In this document: piece after piece, positions 32,871-41,423 of the stretch
Numbering within the stretch: the first letter of the stretch is position 1
Layout: each line of letters begins with the position of its first letter
NCBI RefSeq assembly: GCF_938015485.1
Contig: NZ_CALLVU010000128.1
Location: 28,165 to 92,164, forward strand
DNA: 64,000 bases
Origin: an uncultured Lachnoanaerobaculum sp.
GTDB lineage: Bacteria; Bacillota; Clostridia; Lachnospirales; Lachnospiraceae
Direction of reading: 5' to 3'
Translations under genes and position numbers: made by a program
Notes under the pieces: model-generated
The model's database searches: none
Told to the model about the DNA's origin: nothing
What the model saw: only the letters and a program-made list of their open reading frames with translations

Positions 32871-34032
32871 ACTTGCAATAAAGAGTATTATTGCGAATAA
32901 GATGAGATCATTCCTTACCATGCTCGGACTTATCATAGGTGTGTCGGCAGTAGTTATACTGGTAAGTGTAATGATGGGATATCTGAACAATATGGTGAAG
33001 TCCTTTATGGATATGGGAGCCAATACTATAAGCGTCAGCCTTGTAAATACGCCGGCAAGACAGGCGAGTATTGACCAGATGTATGATTTTTTCAATGAGA
33101 ACAGGGATGTGTTTTCAGAGATGAGTCCACAGGTAGGTGTAAGCGGGACTATAAAAGTGGGAACTACCAAATCCACAAGCACCACGGTAAGCGGTGTAAG
33201 CGAATACTACAGTAAGATGAAGAACTACAAGCTTGAAAAGGGAAGAAATCTGTCATATGCGGATATGATATCAAGGCAAAAGGTAGTTGTAATAGGTTAT
33301 TATGTGGCTTTGAAGCTTTTCGGCTCACCGAAGGAGGCTTTAGGTCAGATTATAAAGATAAACGGTTCGGCGTTTACGGTCGTGGGTGTTGTGGAAAGGC
33401 AGGATAAAAAGCAGTTGTCGGCGAGAGGAAATGACGACTTTGCACTGATGCCTTACTCCACTGCAGGACAGTTAAACGGTACTTCGGTACCTGATACTTA
33501 CACATTTGCTACTGTGGATACAAAGGTAAGCGATAAAGCTGTGACTCTTTTGAAAGATTTTTTAAAGACCATTTATACACAAAAGGAAACATATTTTGTG
33601 CAGTCTATGAGTCAGATGCTTAGTGAGATAAATGTACAGATGGCACTTATGAGTACCATCATAGGAGCTATAGCAGGTATATCACTCCTGGTTGCAGGTG
33701 TAGGTGTTATGAATATCATGCTGGTTTCCGTAACGGAAAGGACCAGAGAGATAGGTATCAGAAAGGCGCTCGGAGCCAGAAAAGGTGTTATAATGCAGCA
33801 ATTTGTTATTGAGGCATTGGTTACAAGTACATTGGGAGGCTCTGTAGGTATTTTACTGGGCTGTGTAGTCAGTCCTACTATAGGCAGATTTATGGGAATG
33901 AGTTCACCTGCAAACTTTAATGCGGTGCTTATTTCTTTCAGTGTATCGGTAGCTATAGGTCTTATATTCGGCTATATGCCGGCTATGAGAGCTGCAAGCC
34001 TTAATCCTATAGATGCGCTTAGAAGCGAATAA
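32854..34032 (+). CDS. MacB-like ABC exporter, permease
   Basis: A 392 aa FtsX/MacB-family permease: N-terminal membrane helix after MRSFLTMLGLIIGVSAVV, a large extracytoplasmic MacB-PCD domain (about residues 45-255) and three C-terminal helices with the family motif VTERTREIGIRKALGARK near 290. I chose ATG 32854, in line with MacB starts (MLQSFKLAIKSI), over the upstream in-frame TTG and ATG at 32833 and 32836. The gene overlaps the ATPase gene, and a perfect terminator follows. Confidence 0.9.
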   Translation: MLQSFKLAIKSIIANKMRSFLTMLGLIIGVSAVVILVSVMMGYLNNMVKSFMDMGANTISVSLVNTPARQASIDQMYDFFNENRDVFSEMSPQVGVSGTIKVGTTKSTSTTVSGVSEYYSKMKNYKLEKGRNLSYADMISRQKVVVIGYYVALKLFGSPKEALGQIIKINGSAFTVVGVVERQDKKQLSARGNDDFALMPYSTAGQLNGTSVPDTYTFATVDTKVSDKAVTLLKDFLKTIYTQKETYFVQSMSQMLSEINVQMALMSTIIGAIAGISLLVAGVGVMNIMLVSVTERTREIGIRKALGARKGVIMQQFVIEALVTSTLGGSVGILLGCVVSPTIGRFMGMSSPANFNAVLISFSVSVAIGLIFGYMPAMRAASLNPIDALRSE

Positions 34033-34038
34033 ATTTTT

Positions 34039-34063
34039 ACTCGGGGGAGCCCCCGAGTTTTTT
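34039..34063 (+). terminator. terminator of the SLH-efflux operon
   Basis: ACTCGGGGGAGCCCCCGAGT followed by TTTTT: a perfect GC-rich stem. Confidence 0.95.
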
Positions 34064-34143
34064 GGTTCAGTAAATATGTGATAAATTTGGTAGACATTGA
34101 CGCTATATTGTATTTTAGATGGTAAATTTTAATATAAATTATA

Positions 34144-34172
34144 TTGGCTAATCTACTTATATAAGATATACT
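34144..34172 (+). promoter_or_regulatory. promoter placed for a leaderless transcript (CPBP gene)
   Basis: TTGGCT (34144-34149), 17 bases, TATACT (34167-34172). The A of the ATG at 34179 is 7 bases after the -10 box, the usual start of transcription, and there is no ribosome site. Confidence 0.6.
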
Positions 34173-34178
34173 AAAGAA

Positions 34179-34988
34179 ATGAAGAAATTTTTTTATACAT
34201 TGTGGGTGTGTTTATACCCTATGATTATTTATTCGGCAGTACAGTTTATGATAATGATTGTGGCCATATTTGCGTTTATGGTTGCAGGAGTGACATCCTA
34301 TGATAAGCTGATGGATTCTGTGATTCCGTATTCACTACCGCTTACTGCGGTGAGTGCCGTGATTACATTTGTACCTATGATACTGTTTTATTATTTCGAT
34401 AAGAAAAAAGGCAGAGGCTTTATAGAGAGCAATGCAAAGCCTTTAGACTTTTTGATGGCTGCTTTAGGAGGAGCGGGAATTGCGATAGTACTCAATGTAA
34501 TCATAGGCATCAGCGGACTTGCAAACTTAGATACAAGCTTTATGGAAGTAAGCGAGGCTATATCAAGTCCGCCGTTTCCTGTTATTTTGCTTTGTACAGG
34601 TGTGATAGCTCCGATAATTGAGGAACTTATCTTCAGAGGTTTGGTATTTAACAGGATAAAGTACAATTATAATGCTGTAGCGGCATTAATTATATCCGCC
34701 ATAGCATTCGGTATTTATCACGGAAATCTGACACAGGGTGTATATGCAACTCTTTTGGGGATTTGTTTGGCATATGTATATAATAAGACTGAGAACCTGC
34801 TTGTGCCTATATGTATACATATAAGTGCGAATGTGATAGTGAATTTTTATGGTAAGCTTAGTGAGAACTTTGATACGGTAACGAAGTTTTTGGAGTCGGC
34901 AGCGATATTTATGGCGGTTCTATTGCTTTGCCTGATATTTGCCATAATAGGAATTATATATTTTATAAGAAGAAAGGTTAAACAATGA
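34179..34988 (+). CDS. CPBP-family intramembrane protease
   Basis: A 269 aa membrane protein with about seven helices and the CPBP (CAAX protease and bacteriocin-processing) motifs: EELIFRG near residue 148 (Glu-Glu and Arg), FGIYHGNLTQGVYATLLG near 187 (His) and VPICIHISAN near 210 (His). Members cleave within the membrane or take part in bacteriocin self-immunity. The product is of normal length. It overlaps the glycosyltransferase gene by 4 bases. Promoter spacing and the lack of a ribosome site suggest a leaderless mRNA. Confidence 0.85.
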   Translation: MKKFFYTLWVCLYPMIIYSAVQFMIMIVAIFAFMVAGVTSYDKLMDSVIPYSLPLTAVSAVITFVPMILFYYFDKKKGRGFIESNAKPLDFLMAALGGAGIAIVLNVIIGISGLANLDTSFMEVSEAISSPPFPVILLCTGVIAPIIEELIFRGLVFNRIKYNYNAVAALIISAIAFGIYHGNLTQGVYATLLGICLAYVYNKTENLLVPICIHISANVIVNFYGKLSENFDTVTKFLESAAIFMAVLLLCLIFAIIGIIYFIRRKVKQ

Positions 34989-36004
34989 AAGTTTTAAGTA
35001 TAGCGGTACCTTGCTTTAATTCGGCGGAGTATATGAGAAAATGCATAGATTCTTTGCTTGTGGGTAAGGATGATGTGGAGATACTTATTGTCAATGACGG
35101 TTCAAATAAGGATGATACAGCCAAGATAGCCGACGAGTATGAGAAGAAGTATCCTACCATATGTAAGGCGATTCACAAGGAAAACGGCGGACATGGTGAC
35201 GCAGTTATGTTCGGACTCAGAGCTGCAACAGGTGAGTTTTTCAAGGTGGTCGACTCTGATGACTATCTGGATAAGAAGTCTTTTTTGGAAGTACTCAATA
35301 AATTAAAAGAGTTTATCAGAGACAAAGAAAATATTGATATGCTGCTTTGCAACTTTGTGTATGACAAGGTGGGAGTAAAGAAGAAAAAGGTAATGACTTA
35401 CAAGAGGAATTTACCTGTGAATAAGAAGTTTGAGTGGGAAGACATAAAGCCTTTCCATACAGGACAGTATATCTTGATGCACTCTGTAATATACAGAAGA
35501 GAGCTTTTGATTGAGAACGGGCTTGATTTACCGAAGCATACATTCTATGTTGACAATATCTTTGTATACCAGCCTCTAAAGGCGGTGAAGGATATCTATT
35601 ACATGGATGTCAATCTGTACAGATATTATATAGGTAGAGAAGATCAGTCTGTAAACGAGCAGGTTATGATCGGCAGGATAGACCAGCAGATAAGAGTAAC
35701 CAAGCTTATGCTTGACGCCTTCAATCCGTATGATGTTGTCAATAAGAAGCTTAGAAAGTATCTTATAAGCTATCTTGAGATAATGATGGTAATATCTTCA
35801 ATACTTGCAATTCTCTCAAAAGATGAGGAGAATCTGAAAAAGAAAGATGAGCTGTGGAACTATCTTAAAGACCACAACCCGAGACTTTACAGAGGAATAA
35901 GGAGAGGTGCACTGGGTCAGGCTATGAACCTTCCGGGCAAGGTCGGAAGAAGTATTGCAGTAGCAGGATATAGAATAGCCAATAAACTTTACGGATTTAA
36001 CTAA
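34985..36004 (+). CDS. family 2 glycosyltransferase
   Basis: A 339 aa GT-A fold glycosyltransferase. The nucleotide-sugar site LSIAVPCFNSAEYMRKCIDS begins at residue 4, VNDGSNKDDT near 36, HKENGGHGDAVMFGL near 62 and the DxD-type metal motif VVDSDDYLD near 85. There is no membrane segment, unlike most polymer synthases. Acceptor and sugar are unknown; roles in wall or capsule glycans are typical. It is coupled to the CPBP gene by ATGA overlap. Confidence 0.85.
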   Translation: MKVLSIAVPCFNSAEYMRKCIDSLLVGKDDVEILIVNDGSNKDDTAKIADEYEKKYPTICKAIHKENGGHGDAVMFGLRAATGEFFKVVDSDDYLDKKSFLEVLNKLKEFIRDKENIDMLLCNFVYDKVGVKKKKVMTYKRNLPVNKKFEWEDIKPFHTGQYILMHSVIYRRELLIENGLDLPKHTFYVDNIFVYQPLKAVKDIYYMDVNLYRYYIGREDQSVNEQVMIGRIDQQIRVTKLMLDAFNPYDVVNKKLRKYLISYLEIMMVISSILAILSKDEENLKKKDELWNYLKDHNPRLYRGIRRGALGQAMNLPGKVGRSIAVAGYRIANKLYGFN

Positions 36005-36072
36005 GCGTTTATAGGGGCTTGCAACTGTAATTGCGGGGTGTAGAAAAAACTTAAAAAAATTTAAAATAATGC

Positions 36073-36101
36073 TTGACATATAGTGGGATTTTTTATATAC
36101 T
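36073..36101 (+). promoter_or_regulatory. promoter of the tRNA pair
   Basis: TTGACA, 17 bases, TATACT. The predicted start is about 14 bases before tRNA-Val. Confidence 0.8.
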
Positions 36102-36121
36102 TACAGAGCGTTGAACGCAAC

Positions 36122-36194
36122 GGGATCTTAGCTCAGCTGGGAGAGCATCTGCCTTACAAGCAGAGGGTCACAGGTTCGAGCCCTGTAGGTCCCA
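36122..36194 (+). tRNA. tRNA-Val (anticodon TAC)
   Basis: 73-base cloverleaf: acceptor GGGATCT/AGGTCCC, D arm with GCTCAGCTGGGAGAGC, anticodon stem CTGC/GCAG with loop CTTACAA (anticodon TAC), T arm ACAGGTTCGAGCCCTGT. The CCA end is not encoded. Confidence 0.95.
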
Positions 36195-36225
36195 CTTTTT
36201 CATGTAAAGCATGAATTTAATATAT

Positions 36226-36299
36226 GGCGATGTAGCTCAGTTGGCTAGAGCATACGGTTCATACCCGTAGTGTCGAGAGTTCGAATCTCCCCATCGCTA
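36226..36299 (+). tRNA. tRNA-Met (anticodon CAT), elongator type
   Basis: 74-base cloverleaf: acceptor GGCGATG/CATCGCT (first pair G-T), D arm GCTCAGTTGGCTAGAGC, anticodon stem TACGG/CCGTA with loop TTCATAC, T arm GAGAGTTCGAATCTC. It resembles Firmicutes elongator Met tRNA rather than the initiator, which lacks this acceptor and has three G-C pairs under the loop. CCA is not encoded. Confidence 0.9.
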
Positions 36300-36312
36300 T
36301 TTTTTCCATTTT

Positions 36313-36345
36313 GTCCCGACTTATTTGTCGGGGCCTTTTTATTGC
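36313..36345 (+). terminator. terminator of the tRNA pair
   Basis: CCCGAC, TTATTT loop, GTCGGG, followed by GCCTTTTTATT. Confidence 0.85.
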
Positions 36346-36361
36346 AAATTTTAATATTATG

Positions 36362-36402
36362 AAAAAGCCGACCTATAATATCAGATTATAAGCCGGCTTA
36401 TT
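36362..36402 (-). terminator. terminator of the lacI-uxaC transcript
   Basis: AAGCCGACCTATAAT pairs with ATTATAAGCCGGCTT with small mismatches. A-rich sequence on its left side supplies the T tract for the minus strand. Confidence 0.75.
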
Positions 36403-36409
36403 TTTTAAA

Positions 36410-37822
36410 TTACTTTATCTCAAAACCGAAGTATCTTACTGCATTGTTAAATGAGATATTTTCTACAAGTTCCTTAAGTGCCTTGTCATCATTAGGATAT
36501 TGTCCGCTCTCTACCCACTCGCCTACAAGTCCACAAAGTATTCTTCTGAAGTAGTCATGTCTGGTATATGAGAGGAATGAACGGGAGTCTGTAAGCATAC
36601 CGTTGAAGTTACCGAAACATCCGAGAGCCGCAAGTGATTTCATCTGAGCTCTCATTCCCTCATAGTGATCGTTGAACCACCAAGCCGAACCCTGTTGAAC
36701 CTTGCCTACAGCGCTTGAGTCCTGGAAGCATCCTATGATTGTACCGATAGAGGCATCATCGTTAGGGTTGAGAGAGTAAAGGATTACCTTCGGAAGCTCA
36801 TCTGTTATGGTAAGAGCGTCCAAAAAGTTTGCAAGCTGATCTGCCGGAGCATATCCGCTGATAGAATCAAAGCCTGTATCAGGGCCCAGCTTGTCAAACA
36901 TTGCGGTATTGTTGTTTCTCTTACAACCGAAGTGAAGCTGCATTACCCAGTTAAGCCTGTGGTACTCTCTGCCAAGGAAAAGAAGAAGAGCGGTCTTATA
37001 CTGATACTGTTCGATAAGACTTATCTCATCACCTGCAAGTTTCTTTTTCATTATTGCATCAATGTCGGCGTCATCAGCCGGGTAGTAATATACGAAGTCA
37101 ACGCCGTGGTCAGAAACCGAGCATCCGTTTTCGTTGAAGAAATCAAGTCTGTTTTTAAGAGCAAGCTTCAGACTTTCAAAGTCTTTTACAGATACTCCGC
37201 TGACACTTGAAAGTTTTTGAATATACTCATTGTAGTCTGTCTTTTCAATATTTGTTGCCTTATCAGGTCTCCAGGCAGGAAGTACACTGAATCCTAAATC
37301 GGCTACATCTCTAAGTTTGATATGCCACTCGAGAGAGTCTATAGGGTCGTCTGTTGTACAGATAACTTTTACATTTGAGTTTCTTATGATATTTCTTACG
37401 CTGAGTTCATCACTTGAGAGTTTCTCCTTTGTAAGGTTCCAAACTTCATCTGCGGTCTCAGGGCTTAAATGACCTGTGTAGCCGAAGTATTTTTGAAGCT
37501 CAAGATGTGACCAGCTGTAGAGAGGATTGCCTATAAGCTTAGGCATAGTGGCGGCCCATGCGTCAAACTTCTCTCTGTCGGTAGATTCATTTCCTGTTAT
37601 AAGCTTTTCAGGTACACCGTTTGATCTGATCTGGCGCCATTTGTAGTGGTCACCTCCAAGCCAAACCTGTGTGATATTGTCAAATTTTTTGTCTTCATAT
37701 ATTTCCTGCGGATTGATATGACAGTGATAGTCGACTATCGGCATCTTCCCTGCATAGTCATGATAAAGGTGCTTTGCTGTTTTTGTATCAAGTAAAAAAT
37801 CCTGATCCATAAAATTGTTCAT
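36410..37822 (-). CDS. uxaC: glucuronate/galacturonate isomerase
   Basis: A 470 aa uronate isomerase that converts D-glucuronate to fructuronate and D-galacturonate to tagaturonate, the first step of hexuronate breakdown. Signatures are VDYHCHINPQEIYED near residue 30, TTDDPIDSLEWH near 165 and WWFNDHYEGMRAQM near 385, with LTDSRSFLSYTRHDYFRR near 415 at the C-terminal end. AGGAGG on the minus strand sets the start at 37822; the open frame extends further upstream without a ribosome site. It lies 93 bases downstream of the lacI-type gene and is probably cotranscribed with it. Confidence 0.95.
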   Translation of the reverse strand: MNNFMDQDFLLDTKTAKHLYHDYAGKMPIVDYHCHINPQEIYEDKKFDNITQVWLGGDHYKWRQIRSNGVPEKLITGNESTDREKFDAWAATMPKLIGNPLYSWSHLELQKYFGYTGHLSPETADEVWNLTKEKLSSDELSVRNIIRNSNVKVICTTDDPIDSLEWHIKLRDVADLGFSVLPAWRPDKATNIEKTDYNEYIQKLSSVSGVSVKDFESLKLALKNRLDFFNENGCSVSDHGVDFVYYYPADDADIDAIMKKKLAGDEISLIEQYQYKTALLLFLGREYHRLNWVMQLHFGCKRNNNTAMFDKLGPDTGFDSISGYAPADQLANFLDALTITDELPKVILYSLNPNDDASIGTIIGCFQDSSAVGKVQQGSAWWFNDHYEGMRAQMKSLAALGCFGNFNGMLTDSRSFLSYTRHDYFRRILCGLVGEWVESGQYPNDDKALKELVENISFNNAVRYFGFEIK

Positions 37823-37915
37823 GTTAACCTCCTTAGCCAAACGGCTGCATAAAGTAAAATTTATAATAACTACATCTACAGTAGCCATATATCAATAAGT
37901 CTGCTTATAAAGACT

Positions 37916-38917
37916 CTAAGCCTTAAAAGTATCTCTTTCAATAATCACAGGCTCAAATACTGTGATATTTTCAGGCGTTTGTCCGTCAAATACCTCTAAA
38001 AGAGTGTTTACACTGTGACTGCAAAGGTCAAAAAGCCTTGAGTCTACAGTGGTAAGTTCAGGTGATGAGACCTTTGAAAAAATCGAATTATTATATCCGA
38101 TTATAGATAGGTCTTCAGGTACCGAAATATCATTTTGCTTTGCAAACTTCAGTGCAATCATTGCCAAAAAATCATCACTTGCAATTATACCGTCGGGGAT
38201 AAAATTCTCTTTGACAAATTTAAAAAGTGCCGACAAAATACTCTCTATATCGTTTTCCATACATAAAAGAGAGGAAAAAAGGGCACCTGAATGTTCGTAC
38301 TCTTTACATCCTTTCATAAATCCGTCAAGTTTTCTTTTGGCGGACTGTGATGTGGAGTTGTAAAGAAAAAGCAGTTTTCTTTTTCCGGCTTCAAATAACA
38401 TATTTGCACATTTTTTTGTGGCGTTAAAGTCGTCATAGTATGAGCAATATATGTTCTCACCAGTTAAAGAGCCGTTTATCAAAAGTATGGGCAGGGATTT
38501 TGCAGTGTTTTTTATAAGATTTTTATTATCTCTTGAAGATATATATTTTGAGCCTATCATAATGACGGCATCCACACTTTTTGAGATAAGTATATCCATA
38601 TATTTTTTCAGATTCTTCGTATCATAGCCGCTGCAACATAAAAGTGAGTCGTAACCGTTTTTACGAAGCATTTTTTCAAAGCAGGACAATGCTCCGGCTA
38701 CATAGATATCTGAAGGGTCAGAGCAAAGTATACCTATAGTCTTCATAGTATTAAGTCCAAGCCCTCTTGCAAATACATTAGGAGTAAAACCCAGCTCATC
38801 CACTATATCCAAAACCTTTTTCCTTGTTTTCTCACTTACCTTAGGGCTGTTATTGATGACTCTTGAAACTGTGGCTATAGAGACATTTGCCCTGTTTGCA
38901 ATATCATATATATTCAT
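37916..38917 (-). CDS. LacI-family repressor of the hexuronate locus
   Basis: A 333 aa regulator. The N-terminal helix-turn-helix IANRANVSIATVSRVINNSP (residues 5-24) and hinge helix ARGLGLNT precede a periplasmic-binding-protein-like sugar domain (TIGILCSD, then DGIIASDDFLAMIAL near 245). It is divergent from uxaA and upstream of uxaC, so a uronate or an intermediate is the likely inducer. The palindrome at 39028, with the TGTAAACGCTTACA form bound by LacI-family proteins, is the probable operator. Its own promoter reuses the uxaA -35 box on the other strand. Confidence 0.9.
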   Translation of the reverse strand: MNIYDIANRANVSIATVSRVINNSPKVSEKTRKKVLDIVDELGFTPNVFARGLGLNTMKTIGILCSDPSDIYVAGALSCFEKMLRKNGYDSLLCCSGYDTKNLKKYMDILISKSVDAVIMIGSKYISSRDNKNLIKNTAKSLPILLINGSLTGENIYCSYYDDFNATKKCANMLFEAGKRKLLFLYNSTSQSAKRKLDGFMKGCKEYEHSGALFSSLLCMENDIESILSALFKFVKENFIPDGIIASDDFLAMIALKFAKQNDISVPEDLSIIGYNNSIFSKVSSPELTTVDSRLFDLCSHSVNTLLEVFDGQTPENITVFEPVIIERDTFKA

Positions 38918-38971
38918 AATCCTCCAAGACCGTACAGTAAAGTCTGTAAAAGTATAAATTCATAACTTTTA

Positions 38972-39000
38972 CTATACAAGCATATCTGTGTCTTGACAAG
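38972..39000 (-). promoter_or_regulatory. promoter of lacI-uxaC, overlapping the uxaA promoter
   Basis: On the minus strand TTGTCA (39000-38995), 17 bases, TATAGT (38977-38972). Its -35 box shares five of six positions with the uxaA -35 box. Confidence 0.7.
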
Positions 39001-39022
39001 CTGTAAAAATCCCTTGTATAAT
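38994..39022 (+). promoter_or_regulatory. promoter of uxaA
   Basis: TTGACA (38994-38999), 17 bases, TATAAT (39017-39022): a consensus promoter. The expected transcription start is about 39029, inside the operator. Confidence 0.9.
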
Positions 39023-39027
39023 GCGAT

Positions 39028-39041
39028 TGTAAACGCTTACA
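39028..39041 (+). promoter_or_regulatory. LacI-family operator or cre site
   Basis: TGTAAACGCTTACA, a palindrome with central CG. It fits both LacI-family operators and the CcpA cre pattern. It covers about +1 to +13 of the uxaA transcript, a place for roadblock repression. Confidence 0.8.
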
Positions 39042-39083
39042 TTTATTATAAGCTTAATACTGAAATTTGGCAAGGAGTAAGAG

Positions 39084-40562
39084 ATGGATTATATCAAAAT
39101 CAATGATTCGGATAATGTATGTGTGGCACTGAATGCATTGAAGGCCGGAGAAAAAATCACTATAGGGAATGAAAGTGTGGTGACAAACAGTGATATTCCG
39201 GCAGGGCATAAGGTGGCATTAAAGGATATAGGTGCAGGTGAAGACATTATCAAGTACGGAAACAGAATAGGTCTTGCAAAGGAAGATATAAAGGCGGGAG
39301 ACCACGTACATACACACAATATAAAGACGGCTCTGGAAGATCTTTTGGAATACAAGTATGTTCCGAAGATAAAGGAGATAAAGAAGACGGCTCATGAGAG
39401 CTTTATGGGATTTAGGAGAGCAAACGGCAAGGTGGGAGTAAGAAATGAGATATGGATTATTCCTACTGTGGGCTGTGTCAACAATATAGCGCAGGCAATT
39501 GAAAGAAGAACAAAGTCTCTTATAAGGGGTAGTGTTGAGGATGTTATAGCATTTGTACACCCGTACGGTTGCTCACAGATGGGAGACGATCAGGAGAATA
39601 CAAGAAAGATTCTTGCTGATATGATAAATCATCCTAATGCCGGCGGTGTACTTGTGCTTGGACTTGGCTGTGAAAACTCAAATATTCCCGTACTTAAGGA
39701 ATATCTGGGAGATATAGATGAAAGCAGGGTAAAGTTCCTTATCTCACAAGAGGTGGAAGATGAGATAGAAACAGGAATTTCACTTATAGAAGAACTTATA
39801 AACAATATAGCCGATGAAAAGAGAGAAGAAATAGATGCAAGTGAGCTTATTATCGGGATGAAATGCGGAGGTTCGGACGGACTTTCAGGTATCACGGCAA
39901 ATCCTATAGTCGGAGAGTTCTCAGACATCCTTATTTCAAAGGGCGGAAGTACAATACTTACAGAGGTACCGGAGATGTTCGGAGCGGAGACACTTCTTAT
40001 GGAGAGGTGTAAGGACAGAGAGACTTTTGAAAAGACGGTGGCTCTTATAAATGATTTTAAGATGTATTTTAAAAATCATAATCAGACTATATATGAAAAT
40101 CCTTCGCCGGGAAATAAGGCCGGCGGTATATCAACACTTGAAGATAAGTCTCTCGGATGTACACAGAAGTCGGGAAGTGCCAATGTGGTTGATGTGCTTT
40201 CTTATGGCGAAACTTTAAAGACAAAGGGCTTAAATTTGCTCTCTTCACCGGGAAATGACCTTGTTGCGGCTACAGCTCTTGCAATGAGCGGCGCACATAT
40301 AGTATTATTCACCACAGGAAGAGGAACACCATTTGCGTCGCCTGTGCCGACTTTAAAGATTGCCACCAATTCAAGACTGGCAAAGGCTAAGGGAAACTGG
40401 ATTGATTTTAATGCAGGCAGGATGATAGAAGATAAGTCAAAGGACGAGCTGGCAAACGATTTATTCAAACTGGTATTGGAGGTTGCAAGTGGTAAGAAGG
40501 TGAAGTCTGAAATCGCAGGATTCCATGACTTTGCAATCTTTAAACAGGGAGTAACGCTTTAA
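39084..40562 (+). CDS. uxaA: altronate dehydratase
   Basis: A 492 aa fused UxaA: an N-terminal SAF domain (about residues 1-75, IPAGHKVALKDIGAGEDIIK) and the large dehydratase domain starting at FMGFRRANGKVGVRN. Cys motifs HPYGCSQMGDD near 155, LGLGCENSN near 195 and MKCGGSDGLSG near 258 fit the Fe-dependent active site. It turns altronate into 2-keto-3-deoxygluconate. GCAAGGAGT precedes the ATG. It overlaps the IclR-type gene by one base. No tagaturonate reductase (uxaB) gene is in this window. Confidence 0.95.
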   Translation: MDYIKINDSDNVCVALNALKAGEKITIGNESVVTNSDIPAGHKVALKDIGAGEDIIKYGNRIGLAKEDIKAGDHVHTHNIKTALEDLLEYKYVPKIKEIKKTAHESFMGFRRANGKVGVRNEIWIIPTVGCVNNIAQAIERRTKSLIRGSVEDVIAFVHPYGCSQMGDDQENTRKILADMINHPNAGGVLVLGLGCENSNIPVLKEYLGDIDESRVKFLISQEVEDEIETGISLIEELINNIADEKREEIDASELIIGMKCGGSDGLSGITANPIVGEFSDILISKGGSTILTEVPEMFGAETLLMERCKDRETFEKTVALINDFKMYFKNHNQTIYENPSPGNKAGGISTLEDKSLGCTQKSGSANVVDVLSYGETLKTKGLNLLSSPGNDLVAATALAMSGAHIVLFTTGRGTPFASPVPTLKIATNSRLAKAKGNWIDFNAGRMIEDKSKDELANDLFKLVLEVASGKKVKSEIAGFHDFAIFKQGVTL

Positions 40563-41317
40563 TGAAAATAAATCGCACAACAGAAAGAAGTGTAAAGATA
40601 CTTGAGCTTGTAGCCAAGGCAAATGACGGACTTGATATGGATGAAATCTGTGAGAAACTCGCTATACCGAGGACAAGTTGCTATGATATTTTGGTGACTT
40701 TGGTACATATGGGAATGCTTGAGGTAAGTACAGGTACAAAGAGAAACTATAAGATAGGCTTGAATGCATACAGGATCGGAATGAGCTATACAAATAACAG
40801 AAATATATCTGAGATTATAGATCCTGCACTGAAGGAGCTGTCAAAGGAACTGAAAAAGACCTGTTTTTTCGGAGTATTGGAAGGAACAAAAATTGTGTAT
40901 ATATCAAAGTTTGAACCTGAGAATCCGATAATAACCACAGCCACCATAGGAACAAGAAATCCGGTGTACAGCACTTCTTTGGGTAAGGCGATATTAAGCA
41001 CTATGAGTGATGAGCAAATAAGAGAGATAACAAAAGATATCGAGTTTAAGCAGGCCACAAGGTTTACGCTGAAAAGTGCGGATGCGCTGATTGAAAATAT
41101 AAATGTTGTAAGGGGAAGAGGTTTTGCACTTGATGAGAGAGAGGTGGAAGAGCATATGGAATGTGTCGGTGTACCACTCTTCAATGAAAAAAGAGAGTGC
41201 ATAGGTGCCATATCGGCGTCAAGTCTTTACAGAAAAGATGAGGACTATATTGCTCTTGGAAATACACTGAAAGAAAGAGCTTTTAAAATATCAAAATCTT
41301 TAGGCTATATGCCTTGA
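40562..41317 (+). CDS. kdgR: IclR-family regulator, KdgR-like
   Basis: A 251 aa IclR-family protein: winged helix with RSVKILELVAKANDGLDMDEI near residue 10 and LAIPRTSCYDIL near 37, then an effector domain with STSLGKAILSTMSDEQI near 135 and GRGFALDEREVEEHMECVGV near 185. In uronate loci this family (KdgR) senses 2-keto-3-deoxygluconate. Its gene is between uxaA and kdgA-kdgK, with a promoter and a perfect palindrome for the latter directly downstream, so kdgA-kdgK is the likely target. Confidence 0.85.
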   Translation: MKINRTTERSVKILELVAKANDGLDMDEICEKLAIPRTSCYDILVTLVHMGMLEVSTGTKRNYKIGLNAYRIGMSYTNNRNISEIIDPALKELSKELKKTCFFGVLEGTKIVYISKFEPENPIITTATIGTRNPVYSTSLGKAILSTMSDEQIREITKDIEFKQATRFTLKSADALIENINVVRGRGFALDEREVEEHMECVGVPLFNEKRECIGAISASSLYRKDEDYIALGNTLKERAFKISKSLGYMP

Positions 41318-41342
41318 CAAGACTTGGAAAGTTAATTACAAT
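41314..41342 (+). promoter_or_regulatory. promoter of kdgA-kdgK
   Basis: TTGACA (41314-41319, overlapping the kdgR stop codon), 17 bases, TACAAT (41337-41342). Confidence 0.8.
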
Positions 41343-41367
41343 CAAATTATCGCAAATATGAATATAG

Positions 41368-41383
41368 ATTCGTATATACGAAT
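41368..41383 (+). promoter_or_regulatory. perfect palindromic operator of kdgA-kdgK
   Basis: ATTCGTATATACGAAT, a perfect 16-base palindrome about 20 bases after the predicted transcription start. The best candidate protein is the IclR-family regulator encoded just upstream. Confidence 0.75.
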
Positions 41384-41423
41384 AATATAAAATTGTAAAA
41401 GTTATATTATTATGGAGGTTGAA

